Source of the DNA: Chrysomallon squamiferum
Lineage: Eukaryota; Mollusca; Gastropoda; Neomphalida; Peltospiridae
NCBI GenBank assembly: GCA_012295275.1
Contig: CM022667.1
Span: forward strand, 4,822,208 to 4,886,207
Length of the DNA stretch: 64,000 nt
Direction: 5' to 3'
A program made the translations under genes and the position numbers. Within the stretch, counting starts at the first letter, position 1. The number at the start of each line of letters is the position of its first letter. The notes beneath the pieces are model-generated. The model made no database searches and had not been told where the DNA came from. It saw only the letters and a program-made list of their open reading frames with translations. Below, in pieces: positions 1 through 15,618 of the stretch.

Positions 1-192
1 AATTACACGAAAAGAAAAGAAAGAAAATGTAAAGTGGTTAGAAAGATTGTCTGATTAAAATAATGGGGAAAAAAATTGCTTGAAACAAGAACCAGTAATT
101 AGAAAATAAAGATCAAAATGAATCTTTGGTAGTTCAAAGAAATAGTCTAAATGTATTCTACTATTTATAGTCGTTTTATAGTCGTCGAACTG

Positions 193-196
<4 letters not shown>

Positions 197-229
<33 letters not shown>

Positions 230-412
230 TCACACTTTATTCTTAATAATGAGGTATAACAAAACCACACACACGCCTCACACATTCTCTGCTTTATTCT
301 TATAATGAGGTATAACAAAACCAATTCATATGCGTGTAGGTGTGTATATGTGTGTATATGTGTGTATGTATGTGTATATGTGTGTATGTATATATGTGTA
401 TATGTGTATATA

Positions 413-443
<31 letters not shown>

Positions 444-746
444 GTATGTATGTGTGTGTGTATATATATGTACATATGCGTGTATATGTGTGTATATGTG
501 TGTATGTGTGTGTATATGTGTGTATATGTATGTATATGTATGTGTACATATGCGTGTAGTTGTGTGTATATGTGTGTATGTGTGTGTATATGTGTGTATA
601 TATGTGTATATGTATGTGTGTGTATGTGTGTGTATATGTGTGTATATGTGTATGTGTGTATATGTGTGTATATGTGTGTATATGTGTATATGTGTGTGTA
701 CATATGTGTGTATATGTGTGTATATGTGTGTATATGTGTGTATATT
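197..746. repeat. (CA)n and compound TG/TA microsatellite
   Basis: A pure CA run lies at about 197-228. From about 333 to 746 there is a compound tract built from TGTG and TATA steps, with a recurring motif like TGTGTATA. Every reading frame is open only because the sequence is repetitive; the resulting Tyr/Val/Cys or His/Thr/Tyr polypeptides are not genes. Alternating purine-pyrimidine sequence of this length can adopt Z-DNA (general knowledge, not shown here). Confidence 0.95.
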
Positions 747-837
747 TAAAGAGAGAGATTACGTAGAAGCAAGTAGACTACCTTGAATAAAAATCTGAAA
801 AGTAAAAGAAAAAAGAAGCACAAGATGACGATTATAA

Positions 838-930
838 CATAATGATAATGATGATGATGATGATGTAACAACAACAACAACAATAATTAAATAATATAAC
901 AAGATCAACAATAACAACAACAACAACAAC

Positions 931-980
<50 letters not shown>

Positions 981-1075
981 TAATAATGATACTGAAATCA
1001 CACAGATTAACATATTAACGAACTCCTTCCTAAAACAGCAATAATAATAACAACAATAATAACAGTAATAACGCT
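838..1075. repeat. Triplet-repeat cluster (GAT, AAC, AAT)
   Basis: Successive runs of GAT, AAC and AAT triplets, the longest being an AAT run at about 930-979. Non-coding; open frames across it are repeat artefacts. Confidence 0.9.
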
Positions 1076-4000
1076 GACTTTCACATTATATTCCAGTTTA
1101 ATTATAAACTCTCATTTTTCTCTGCTCTGTGAATCAAATAAGCAAAGTGTAGCTTTTGAATATTCTGTGATTACTTTCATTCCGGAGTCGCTGTCGAAGG
1201 TTCATATTCATTTCATTAACGAGTAACAGGAGGAAATGGTGAACTTGTTGTGACTTTCGTAAACGTTTGATGTTGGCGTGCGCAAAACGTTATTCCTTTC
1301 AGATCCCGGCCGTGAACTGTGAATTAATAAGCGAGTTGGAATCGTGTCTTTCCAGACAGATGTAAATATAATTGTGAAGTCCGCTTTGGAACCTGACGTA
1401 TCAGTTCTTTCAGCATCGCCCCGGTGCAGGTCCGCTTGATGATACGTCGTGTCGTAAATAATTACACTGATTAAAGAAATAAACTCAAATAACAGCAGTA
1501 ACAGTAGTAGTAGTAACAGTAGCAGTAGTAGTAGTAGTAATAATACCTCGTGGTAATAGTTGTAGTAGTATGTAGTAGTAGTAGTTGTTGTAGTCGTAGT
1601 AGTAACAGTTGCTGTTGTAGTAGCAGTAGTAGTACTAGTAGTCGGTCATATTAGTGGTAATAGTAAAACAAATTTGAATTGCGATGTACTCTGCAATATA
1701 AAAAGAAACAAAATAGTAAAAATGTTATCAGTTGTAATTAGTATTGTATTCTCTGAGTGATGTTTTCACTAACTGAAGCAACCGCGCTGTGAAATACCAC
1801 AGGTAACTGTAAATCAGCTAAACTTAGTCTTTTTCTTCAAAGTTCATGTTAAAAACTGAACCTTCACTCTGCTTACTGTAGTATAATGATTACAATGCCA
1901 AACCACAACATATCATATCAGATTATACAAATTTCATGTTTATACTAACCTACACGCTATATAATATACTACACTATACTATGTTATGCTATACTACACT
2001 GTACTATACTATGCTATGCTATACTATGTTATGCTATGCTGTGCTATACATTTATTTATTTATTTTTGCATACGTGAATAAAGACACATACTTTCAGAAT
2101 TGTTAAATAACGTTATTGAAAGTACACATCACCTGACATTCGTATTCACGCATATACACACACACCTCCACACACACACTGATGTGATTATTATTTCTTT
2201 TCTAATTCACAGCTTTCAAAAATACCAGAATGATTTTAAGACTAACTATAAACAAGTTTTCAAATAATTTTGGTCAGGCAAGGACAGTAAGACAAGGTCA
2301 CCTCTTTTACTTGCATCTTTCTTTGTTTTAATTTTCAAAAAAGCGCTGACTGAACACGACACAATTACCTGCTTTGAGGAACGACATCAGCGAGGTTGTA
2401 ATTGAGGTCGCCGTTTTCTGTGTGGAGTCGTGGCGTTCATTATTTCGCTCGGAGAAAGGAAAGCGCTCAGCGGTTGACGTCGTCTGTGGCCACGTCATTA
2501 ATAACTGACAACGACGGCGTAATCATCTACTGGCGCAGCTCCGCAGGCAGGAACGAGTGACTGTTTTCTGCTTTCTGACTGAACAGCGGTGTCGAGGTTA
2601 ATAGAAATCAGTTCTGATCCTGACTCGAGATGCTAGGAAAATTAGATGTGATAAAGAAACGTGAACTGAGACTGCATGGCCCTGGTAAAGAATATTTTTA
2701 AATACAACGACGACAATAACAACCAGAACAACAACAACAACAACAACAACAAAAACAGCAATAATAATAATAATCACAACAAGGACGATAGATACAACAG
2801 CAACACCAACAACAACAAAAGCAGAAATAATAATATTCAAAACAACGGCAACAACAACCACAACAACAACAGCAGAATAATAATAATACTACTACTATAA
2901 TAAGAAGAAGAAGAAGAAGAAGAAAGAAGTGTACATCATAATATGACACTGTTCAACGTATTATTTAAAATCAAAATAAAAAAGTTATTTTATTTAATCA
3001 TTTATCATTTTGATATTTTTGAAGCTGAGTATTAGAAAAGAAACGAAACGACACCAGTGGGTGTTGGTGTTAATAACGTAAAGCCATGATTTAAACATTG
3101 ACCACGGAAACCAGTGTGGACTTAGTACAATTACATTCTTTAACTAGCACTTTGTAAAAGTAATGCGGTGATCTTTGCATACGTCCATAATCCAAACAAT
3201 AAAAACCAGTTAAGTCGACAAAAAGAATTAAGTCGAAAACAAACCGGAAAGAACCTTACGGAATAAACTGGAATGAAATCTCCTGCGTTTTGAGGCAGGA
3301 ATTGATCTTCGGTAGCTTTACTCCATTTTTCTTTTCTTTCCAAAGTCGTTTTTTAATTTCCCTTCTGGGAAGGTTTGCTGTAAAATACGCCTCAGAGAAA
3401 ACAAAATTAACTTCTAATGTGTTTTTTTCTTCTTCTTTAATTGAATGAATTTCCAATGGTTTATTTCCACCGCTCTGACTCAGTGAAAAACTCATTTCTT
3501 CCCATTTAATGTTTGCCAATTGTTTTTTAAGTCCCACGAAACGACATTTCGAATTTTCCGTAAAGAGCTTGTATAAAATAAAACAAATAATTATATACAA
3601 TTAAATAAAAATGAAATCTGTTGTAAATAAATGAAACAACGATTGTAACTGTTGTTGTTTCTAGGTCGTATTCGCTGACGTCGTCTTGTCTACGTCTAAT
3701 TTACGTCAACCTCAACAATGACGCATCTGTTTTCTTTACTAACGTCTTTCGTTGCGTGAGATGTCGAACGATGTGTAATTCTACGGTTAGAAAGTTAGTG
3801 TGTCGATTAAACGCGGTGTTTTGTTTGTTTCTACAAATAGCCAGTGTTGTTTGGGACTTCAAACTGATTAACAATGACATCTCAGTCTCTCTCAGTCTTA
3901 CACTGATGTCCGTGCGTTTCAATATTTTTCAATATCGATGATACTATCAGATTTCTTCCAGCCAAAATTCTGATTTCATTTCACAACTTTATTAATTATT

Positions 4001-4474
4001 TTTATAAGGTGTTATTGTCAGGGTTCGATCCGTGAATCCATCAGAATGAACAAAAGAACCAGTGTACGAGTGCAGTCGATCATTTCACGTGTATTACGTA
4101 ATTCCCAATTTACAGTTCACATACCGAACACAGCAGACTGAGTAAAACACGTAATGTAATTATAAACTTTATTTTTTTTTATCTGCGCTACGTTGCAGTG
4201 ACGGTGTGAAAAGACGATCCTGCCATGGCCGTCGTCTCTCAGGAAAATTACAGCTTAGAGCTGTTTTAAAATAAATTAAAATAAAATAAAATAAAATAAA
4301 AATTCCTGAACCGACACGGTGTGCGTCAAGAACTGTTTTTATGAAAATCGCTGTTGAAGTGTTAAAGTGTGTGTATGTGTGGGTTTGTTTGTGTGTGTGT
4401 CTGTATGTGTGAATGTGTGCTTCTGTGCTTGTATGTACATGTCTATATGTGTACGTCTATATTTGTAACAATTG
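1076..4474. other. Gene-free stretch with simple repeats; no exon recognised
   Basis: No coding exon could be recognised on either strand. Visible content: AGT/TAG triplets at about 1493-1660, a TATAC/TATGC pentanucleotide-like tract at about 1950-2050, AAC/AAT triplets at about 2700-2900 followed by a short GAA run, and an AAAAT run at about 4265-4300. Two patches (about 1170-1460 and 2340-2600) are richer in G+C and CpG than their surroundings and could hold an untranslated exon or a regulatory element, but I see no supporting motif. The missing N-terminal exons of the monooxygenase-like gene must lie here or left of the window. Confidence 0.6.
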
Positions 4475-4623
4475 CTAATTGATAATTATAGCTGATGTTG
4501 CAGAAAAATATAACAACTGTGATATTAATAGTAGTAATATAATAGTAGTAGTAGCAGCAGCAGTGGTAGAAGAGTTACTAATAATAGAAATTAATTTAAT
4601 AATAATAGTAGTAGTAGTAGTAG

Positions 4624-4654
<31 letters not shown>

Positions 4655-4680
4655 AATAAATAAATAAATAATGCTTACTG
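4475..4680. repeat. TAG/AAT triplet and TAAA tetranucleotide repeats
   Basis: Runs of TAG-type triplets, then AAT (about 4622-4646), then AAAT (about 4646-4671), just upstream of the exon that begins at 4764. Confidence 0.9.
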
Positions 4681-4763
4681 ACAAAACGAATTAAACTAAT
4701 CGTCAGACAAGCAATCATTTTATTTAATTTTAATTTAAAATTTAAAATTTTGTTTTGTTTCAG

Positions 4764-7458
<2,695 letters not shown>

Positions 7459-7467
<9 letters not shown>

Positions 7468-7690
7468 CTCGCCTTTCACACTGGCTCGCCTTTCACACTA
7501 ACTCTCCTTTCACACTAACTCTCCTTTCACACTAACTCGCCTTTCAAACTAACTTTCCTTTCACACTGACTCTCTCCTATCAAACTAACTCTACTTTTGA
7601 ACTAATCTCCTTTCATACTAACTGCTTTGAAACTAACTCTCATTTCAAGCTAATTCTCCTTTCAAACCAGCTCTCCTTTCAGTCTAATTC
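7459..7690 (+). repeat. 18-bp minisatellite starting at the stop codon / 3' UTR
   Basis: Degenerate tandem copies of an approximately 18-bp unit of the form CTAACTCTCCTTTCACA run from the last codons of the monooxygenase-like gene into its presumed 3' untranslated region. Copies become more divergent with distance from the stop codon at 7465-7467. Confidence 0.85.
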
Positions 7691-7699
7691 TCGCTTTAA

Positions 7700-8067
7700 C
7701 AGTCATTGACAACTAATGAGCACGACAAGGAAAAAGAAGAAAATGAAAGCAGAGTCACTAGTGATTACATCTTTTAACGTTCAGAAAACTCATCAGCGTG
7801 TGTAAATATTCAGAAAGAACGGAAGCAAGACATTCTGGCCTCGTACTGGAACCAGGTTGAAAACATTTCACAGAACCAGACTGTTGAGAGTTTTAATAGA
7901 CTGTGTGTTTGTACAGAGTCGAGGGGGCTGATATTATTACCATGGTAACTGTGATATTAAACTGACTACGTTTTACAGTAGTGGGAACGGTTCTCTTTGT
8001 TTGTTTGTGTAACTCGAGGAATACGAGGAGCAGTTGGATTTTAACGATGTTTCTCTTATACTACGTA

Positions 8068-8104
<37 letters not shown>

Positions 8105-9119
8105 GCATACACACACACACACACACACCTGCTTACATACACACACACATACACACATACACTCATCTGTTTATATTCCTTCAAACAAAATTTTATTTTC
8201 AGCAACGTTGCCACGTTCTGGCACTCAATGATTTATAAGCATTAGTTCGCCGTTTATGCACGTCATGTATACAGAACTTCAACGAGAATCATCTGACGTT
8301 TGAAGTGCACTAAGTATTACTTGCTACGAAGCGAGCACACAACTTTGAAGTTTTCAGCAAGTAAAAATAATCTGAAAGTGTTAATACTGAATACGTTAGA
8401 ACCGAGGAAATCTGTGAATATGAAGAACTTAGTAAAACTTATTCCGGTATAGATAATCACCATGGTAACGACATGACGTCAGTCACCCACGCGAACAGAA
8501 AAATAAATCTTGTGACGCGATATTTAAATATTATATCAACTTTAATATTATCCATAAATAAGAAATTTAATTATTATTAGCAAAATTCACAGATGATACA
8601 GCAACAGAAACTTCGCATCTGCAAAATAAAACAAACCACACTGGAGAGTTCTGATAAGAAAGGGAAACAACCCAGACATTTTTCTTGACAGGATTTATCG
8701 ATTATTGCACCCAAGGCAATTTGTTTCTAATGATCGGCTTCGACAGTGACGTTTTGTAGTTCTGACAGTAAACGTAGCAGCGTCAGTTTGGTTATTAATT
8801 AACACTGAACAAGAAAAAAAACACGACTCTGTTCAGCTGACTTAGTAAAACGTGGAAAGAAGAGCGAGAACAGAAACTAGGGCACGTTGTCAAAGCGAGG
8901 GACGGACCGATTATCCGAACAAAGTGTGCTTTCCTTGTGCTATGAATAATTCTGCAGATCAAAAGAATTTCGTTACGACTTATAACAAAAACAATATAAA
9001 CAACAGCAACAACAGCAACAAAAACAATATCGACAACAGCAACAACAGCAACAAAAATAATACACTACTACTACTTACTGTAATTCAAAAGTAAAAATAT
9101 AAAAATGAATAATGAATAA

Positions 9120-9174
<55 letters not shown>

Positions 9175-9176
9175 TA

Positions 9177-9210
<34 letters not shown>

Positions 9211-9435
9211 TTATAATCTTAAGATGTGGCTTATTTAGGTTACCCCAAACTCCGGCCTAACCTGTACAATAAATAATGTGATTTGTTTGATATTGTCAAG
9301 TATTACCGTCAAGTATTTGTTTTGTTCATTACAAAAATATCACCTAGTATTACCTAGTATTAAGAGAACAATGTCAAAAGTTCAGTAACAGTATTGTGAG
9401 AATATTAATTAAAAATCATTTGAAGTGTGAAAGAG
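7700..9435. other. Gene-free stretch with CA, AAC, AAT and GAT repeats
   Basis: No gene seen. A CA-rich tract lies at about 8073-8162. Near the right edge there are CAACAG/AACAAC repeats (about 9000-9050), a pure AAT run (about 9123-9174) and a GAT run (about 9178-9209). The rest is unique sequence with no recognisable coding potential. Confidence 0.6.
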
Positions 9436-9691
9436 ATTGGATGCGGGTTGAATGCGGGTTGAATGCATATTCGCCAAGACACAGAATTATATGAATCTGT
9501 TGAAATCCTATTTGGGCAAATAAGATTGTAAATTAAACAAATACTGAGGCTAAATTTAAAAGAAAGAAACAAATTATTTTCTCTCTTAGGTTAATTTTTT
9601 CTCTTATGATGAAGTCAAATAATTCTGAATAACGATGCAGTAAATTACTTTCAAGTTGTTTGATTATCTGTACAATGGTGTGTAAAATCAT

Positions 9692-9694
<3 letters not shown>

Positions 9695-9781
<87 letters not shown>

Positions 9782-9918
9782 ATAACGGTTTTCATACGAA
9801 ACATTTTATTTTATTTCATTTTCGCTCTTCCTTTCTTTCTTTTTCTTTTTCTTTTTATTTAAATTATTTTAAAAATTCTTCTTCTCTTCTTCTTCTTCTT
9901 CTTCTTCTTCTTCTTCTT

Positions 9919-9949
<31 letters not shown>

Positions 9950-9960
9950 TTATTATTATT
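9695..9960. repeat. (GA)n and (CTT)n microsatellites
   Basis: About 41 GA dinucleotides (9695-9776), then after a T-rich gap a CTT/TTC run (about 9880-9947) grading into ATT. The GA and CTT runs are absent at the corresponding place in duplication unit B. Confidence 0.95.
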
Positions 9961-10548
9961 ATTATTTTTTTTGCTTTTTTAAAAATTATCTTTATTTTTT
10001 TGTGGCCTAATATTTAGTATAGGTAATTTATTATTTAGATATCAAAATCATTTTATACAAACTTTATTTCTGACATTTTAATCGCCTTCCATAACATTAA
10101 CTTTAAAGAGATAATCGTACGTGTAGAAACTTTGTCACATAAAGAAAAGCCCAGTTACGATTTGTATAGATGTATATGCACTGATGACGTAAACATACGT
10201 CACTAAGCAACGTACTGCATATGAGAACAATTACGTCATAGTTCTGTTTTATGTGAGGTGCACCCATTGTCTTTAACATTCCATCACAACTTGTAAACAT
10301 CAAATGCAATAAAATTTTGAAAAATTGTGATCGTTAATTATATGATTAAAAATTTCGTTTTCGATGTTATGTTATTTTATATCTGTTAACAAATATTTTT
10401 GTTTCGTATATTTTTCTCAAATTTTCTCAAATAATGAAAATAAATTTGGTGTACTTGGAAAAATCTGTGTGTAAAGATTAATGCACTTACAGACATTCCA
10501 AATAAAACACGCACAAACACACACACACGCACACACACATACAAAACA

Positions 10549-10586
<38 letters not shown>

Positions 10587-11021
10587 TATACCACACATTA
10601 ACACATATAGAAATAAAAGAAAACAAAAATAATCTGAAGGCTGCTTTTATATGTATTATTAATTATTTTCTTCATTCATTAACAGAAGCTAATTATTTAA
10701 TTATTTTTGTGAAATACTCAATTCTGAACATTTCTTATTATCTTGTATTCATCACACTTTCAAGCTGCATCGTATCAAAGCAAAGACAAAATTCTTTTCA
10801 ACAAGAAGAAAATTATAATTTGAGCAAACAAAGATTTGTTAATTATTGCATGATTAAGCTTATAATTAATAATTAACTTATTCTAGGTTATATACGTAAG
10901 GATAATTATAATTGTTTTCATCAACAAATTCTTGGATATATGTTATTACAGTTCTCAGTTAAAAGCGGAAACAGTCATAGTCGCCATTAGGGAAAGACAT
11001 CACGTGATCATCGACTGGTAA

Positions 11022-12480
11022 TTATTCTTTAGGCGTCTGCGGAACAAGACGATATCCCTTCCCTTTGTTTCGTTTCCAGGCAACGACGGCTACCATAGCA
11101 ACGACGCAAGCAACCGCAGCCACACACGTACTGACGACAACAGCAGCCGGAGAATTGGAAGAGTCTGCGAAAAATAAAATAAAATAAATAAATAAATAAA
11201 TAAAATAAAATATATAAATAAATATATAAATAATATAACAACTATTGAAACATCTTACCTGTTACTACTACTATTGCTACTGCATGGTATTTACTATCGC
11301 TGTATTTTCTCAAAACTCTGCTTCACTTGAGGCAATTATGAACAGACACTGACTAACGCAACGATGTTTTATTTGTGAACTGTGAAATTACCTTGTTCCT
11401 TCATCACGACGAACGGACCGGTAGAAATGAGGTGAGACGAGTGTCGTTGTGCAAGTCCACGACGACGTCGACGTGTCACGTGACACGACGGTGCACACTG
11501 CGACGGACGACACACGGACACTTGACAGTGGACGTAAACCAGCTGAGGCGAAGAAACAGGAGACGTTGACGTGAACCTGAACACGTTGAAACTCCAGCGA
11601 AACTCTGACAACGATTTTGATTGGTCAACTCGAACTTCCGGTTCAGTAGCACACCTGTTTAGAAAGATGAAGGTGTAGACGTTAAAACTGTAGATCACGC
11701 ACGTTTAAGCAAAGGATTAGAAAAAAAAAAAAAAGCAATTAGGTTTGAATATTTTTCTATGAGGAAGTGGAACAAAGTACGTCTGACAAAAACGTGACCT
11801 TTGACCTATCAGCGCGTATCAAAAAAAATCATATGTCAAAGATTCTTACCCATTTTTGATCAATTGCCGAAACACAGGATAGTTCGGTGACGGCATAGGC
11901 GTTGCTATGCAACCGTCGACGAAAATTCCGAGATTTGTCAAAGACGAATGACCTAGTGAAAGAGCTACGTGTAGCTGGTCGTTCAGTGGAATTTTCGCCG
12001 GCAAGCTGTCGCTGGCTATTTCAGTCACGTACTCGTTGTCTTTAAACTGTCTGAGTTCAAAGTCCAAACGTCCGAAACCTCTCTCGAAGATTCTCAGTGT
12101 GTGGTGCAGGGGAAGATACTCCAGGCTGACGTTTGCGCGTCTTGGATACTCACACTGCAGTGGTATGAACGCCTCGCCGTTATCACCAAACGTGACGTCA
12201 GGTGGAAACAGCGCGTTAGTGACATGGGCAGACAACTCGTTCCTGAAAATGATGGAATCCTTCGAAATCTCCACAGTAGTCCCGCACTGATCGAGACCTA
12301 TGTCGATCACGTGATGGGTGCCGTTGAATCTGACGAGGCATGCCGGGTCTCGCAGTGTCGCGTTATGTCTCGGGAGAAGTGTTGCTGGGATGGAAATTTC
12401 CATTGACGTCGGCGTGCAGACGATGTCCGCTCGCTGAACGTAGCCATTATTGGTCGTTGTGTTTGCTAGTTTGTCAGTAG
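11022..12480 (-). CDS. Transmembrane zona pellucida (ZP) domain protein, copy A (5' end not resolved)
   Basis: Three minus-strand exons join in phase: 12480-11850, 11654-11392 and 11164-11022 (TAA at 11024-11022). The first visible exon starts mid-codon, so a signal-peptide exon is missing. The product is a type I membrane protein of the ZP family, whose extracellular ZP module polymerises. Seen: ten cysteines in ZP spacing, including VCTP, ACLV, QCGTT, LQCEYP, DGCIATP, KNGC and the HC-VC-C-C group. A basic RRRRR furin-type site follows the last cysteine. Then come an Ala/Val-rich transmembrane helix and a short tail ending KGYRLVPQTPKE. Sequons NTT, NAT, NGT and NVS are present. The gene is divergent from the STELLO-like gene at 21691 and has a near-identical paralogue at 27803-29245. 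The domain call is strong; the biological role is unknown. Confidence 0.86.
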
Positions 12481-12595
12481 CTAAATAATGATGTGTAAAT
12501 TAAGAATTAAAAAAATATATACTAATTAAAAAAATCAGTATTACAGATAAGATTTTTGAAGAGAAATTTCAAATTATAAGAACATCCTGGCGACT

Positions 12596-12840
12596 TCATC
12601 TTTTTTTTTGAAACCTGAAACTAGAAACAAATATGTATTTAATTAATACAGTGTCCGGATGATTTCCTGTTTTGTTCGACGCTTTCCGCTTATACTCGGC
12701 TCTTGTCGCTGATGTTCGGCAGATTGCGGTCATTTCCGTCGTATTGGGGTGCTCAATATTGAATGATGATGACAATGGTTGAAGCGAAGCAGACAGAGTT
12801 TTTGACACACAAATACTTACCACAGGATACTTACGGTACT
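12596..12840 (-). other. Conserved stretch upstream of ZP copy A, possible exon region
   Basis: A 75-codon open frame with only two residue differences from its counterpart at 29330-29557, and two good minus-strand donor sites (GTAAGTATTT near 12820 and GTAAGTATCC near 12833) conserved in both copies. An exon of the ZP gene may end here, but no in-phase path to the exon at 12480 and no signal peptide could be shown. The open frame could also be chance, since neighbouring non-coding DNA is almost as well conserved between the two copies. Confidence 0.25.
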
Positions 12841-13659
12841 GAAGTCTGAATATAATGAACGGTTTCTTTATAATACGTTGTTACCTTAGATAAAGTGTTT
12901 CCTGGCGGTGTAAAACCAATTAATGACCTGTGAGAAGAATTCAACTTATCGGCGATGAAGTTTAATAGCTCGCTGTAACTTGACAGTAGCATGTCCTCTT
13001 TTCTGATAATATAATAAAATAAAATAAAATAATTAAATAAATATGAAGGATTATGTTATTGAATTTAGTGTATAAATAACGTTAAATAAAAAAGAAACAG
13101 CATGACAGTATGATGCAAAGATAAAGAAGGCGATTCGGTGAGGTTCTGAGTTATGGGAGAGAAAAACATTTAAAAATAAATCAGTTAATTTAAACATAAG
13201 ATTTCGCTACTTTTTTCTTTTTCTTCTTCTTCTTCTTATTATTATTATTATTAATTCTATTTATATTTCTTGAATATTTGTTTTTAAATATTCCTGTTTT
13301 TTTAGATTATCATTTATATTATCATTACATAAAAATATAATTATACAAAACACTTTTGATCTTGTGTTGTCAGCTTGGTTTAGATTATCGTAAACTAGCG
13401 ATATGAAAGTACTTTATTGTCTAAATGTACCAAAATAATCTTACTCTGTATCAACACGTGACAAAACAGTTTTCCATATCACGTGATATCCGGCTGTCTT
13501 CTAATTCGACCATGTGTAATAACTAAAAATAAAAATATTTGAAAACTCTCCATAAAACAATGAAAAAGAGAATAAAGGAATCTCTTCTAAACTGGAATGA
13601 TTCCGAAATTGTTTTGACGATCTTTGGTAATCTGAAAATACCAGATTAATGTTCTTTTT

Positions 13660-14075
13660 CTTCTTCTTCTTCTATCTATATTTGTGTATTTCTGATTCCT
13701 AATCTGACTGTTTCTCTGTCTGTCTGCCTTCCTGCTAAAATTCTTCTTGTATTTAACTAAAAATGTGGATCTGTCTGTTTCTGACTATCTACCTGTTTGT
13801 CTACCTCTCTGTTTGTGTGTGTATTTGTCTGTTTTCTGTTTATCCTTCTCTGTATATGAAACGTTAATATGATTAATTTGAAATTCAGTATTAATTTGAA
13901 GACGTTTGCTTTGAATTGTAGTCATCATCTTTAGAGCAAACACACAAACAAATAAACAAACAAATAAACAAATAAATAAAGAAAGAAAGAAAGAAAATAA
14001 ATAAACAAGCAAACAGTCAAACAAACAAACAAAATAAATTAGCAATCAAATAAACAAATAAATACAATTTAATTT
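13660..14075. repeat. AAAC/AAAT tetranucleotide tract and flanks
   Basis: Runs of AAACA and AAATA, with a short AAAG run, at about 13935-14065. Minus-strand open frames rich in Leu/Phe/Cys here arise from the repeat and are not signal peptides. Confidence 0.85.
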
Positions 14076-14150
14076 TGAATATATTGTAGAACTGACTTTT
14101 ACACGGTAAAACTGGCTGATAAAACCAAAGTAACAAAATGATTTACTTAC

Positions 14151-14300
14151 CGGCTGGTTGTAACTTGTTGTGTGGACGAAGTCGGAAAGTTAAAATGAAG
14201 CGAACGAAACACGAAGCAACTTGTGAACAGATCCCCGAGTACTCTTATCAGCACTCAGGAAGTGTCATCAGGGCGGTGCCGTCGTGCAGGAAAGGGGAGG
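14151..14300 (-). other. Candidate 5' untranslated exon of ZP copy A
   Basis: On the minus strand a strong donor, CCG|GTAAGTAAAT, ends a non-repetitive stretch at 14151. It is conserved at 30789 in unit B. No useful ATG is open here, so it would be a 5' untranslated exon. The upstream limit is a guess. Confidence 0.35.
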
Positions 14301-14439
14301 TAACTAGGAAGTAAAGCGATAAGAGGCAAAGAAGTTTAATACTCTTATTTAAAAAAAACCTCTCCTGTGTTGGCGTGACCTCTTTACTTCATTGCTTCAC
14401 TTCCGCTGTTTATTTCAGTTCTGTAAAGTGGGTATGGGT

Positions 14440-14500
14440 TGTAGTCTGCTGGTTAGAGCGCTCGTCTAGTTGACGATTCTGAAAGGATTTCTCTTGTTTG
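14440..14500 (+). other. tRNA-like fragment (possible SINE head), unit A
   Basis: TAGTCTGCTGGTTAGAGCG resembles a tRNA D-arm/A box. It is followed by a stem TCGT/ACGA closing a seven-base loop CTAGTTG that would present AGT as anticodon. The T-arm/B box (GGTTCGANTCC) is not recognisable, so this is not a functional tRNA gene. It is repeated at about 31076-31136 in unit B as part of the segmental duplication. Confidence 0.3.
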
Positions 14501-15154
14501 TTATCCCGAGTAGCCTCTAGTGCAGAACAAGTCAGACAGTTTGATGTATATCGTTGGCTCTGCGCCAAAGACAGATTTATATCGTATGTGTGGCAATGAG
14601 TACGGCATTATACTAATTCAACTTTAGTAATTTTGGCATAATATTTATTTAGGTCGTTCATCTTCTTGTTTGCTGGTACCATAAATATTACCATTTAGTG
14701 GTACAAACAGACGTTGCAAGAAGAAATCGAAGAGCCCGATCATAAAATCACAGACTCGGAAATCTTCGGACATGTTTGAATCGTCTTAATCGTGACGTAG
14801 AGGTCAGCTGATTAGCACGTGACAGCTTTTAAGAACAAAATGCTTAACACAGCTTTTACAAAATACAATTAGTCTAAATGTTATTAAAATGTTAATTAAA
14901 CTTTCTTAATCAGATTTCTTTTGCGGAATCAAAATTCAGTTAAAGGTAAGTCAAAGTTTTAGACTGCACGGTAGGTGGAGTTAAAACAATCAAAAAGTCA
15001 ACAATATTAAAAAAGATCTAAAACAAGTTTGGATAGCATGGCGGTTCTTTCAACTGTGCGATTTGTATAGTTTTTCAACATTTATCTCCCTTTACAACTT
15101 CCATACTACTTTTACAAAATTCACCCATACATCCACCTACCCATCAATACGTAC

Positions 15155-15189
<35 letters not shown>

Positions 15190-15459
15190 AACACACAGAC
15201 ACGCGCACGCCAACACACGCAATCACTTTATTATAACTATCTTATAAAAAAAAAAGAACCCAAAACAAAATAACAAAAAAACCCAGTTAATATTTATGAT
15301 ATTACGACATCAAAATATTTCAAATTTTCCCCTGAAATGTGTTGGAACTGCCTGTGAAAATGTGATCATTTTTTCAAACGTGCAGAGATAATCTATGCAA
15401 ACAAAGTTCTGATAACATTGTTTTTTACTGCATATCACACTAGCTTAGATTTTTAGCTT

Positions 15460-15579
15460 AGGACAACAAAGCAGAAAAAAAAAAAAAAAAAAAAAAAAAG
15501 AAAGAAAAAAAAAAGAAATGAAAATTTAATCTGGTAATATTTAAACTTTAATAAATAATAATAATAATAATAATAATAA

Positions 15580-15618
<39 letters not shown>

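Noticed and set aside
1395-1448. GACGTATCA / TGATACGTC inverted repeat as a regulatory hairpin
   Set aside because: Only nine paired bases with a 36-base loop; expected by chance in a window of this size.
3256-3600. 114-codon minus-strand open frame
   Set aside because: No recognisable family, no splice context and AT-rich composition; likely random.
4019-4045. GGTTCGATCC resembling a tRNA B box
   Set aside because: No A box, anticodon stem or acceptor stem could be found upstream; chance match.
11472-11487. 16-bp perfect palindrome centred on CACGTG
   Set aside because: It lies inside ZP coding sequence and is explained by the SCHVTR codons; an E-box role is possible but unsupported.
11375-12406. 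Plus-strand open frames antisense to the ZP exons (also 28138-29171)
   Set aside because: Shadows of the ZP coding strand; the opposite strand has the cysteine pattern, consistent splice phases and transmembrane helix.
12833-13000. Minus-strand open frame starting MLLSSYSELLNF as a ZP signal exon
   Set aside because: Not hydrophobic like a signal peptide. Its ATG is lost and a stop appears in the copy B counterpart, and its end phase does not fit the exon at 12480.
13785-14045. Leu/Phe/Cys-rich minus-strand open frame that looks like a signal peptide or membrane helix
   Set aside because: It is the translation of an AAAC/AAAT tetranucleotide tract that differs freely in unit B.
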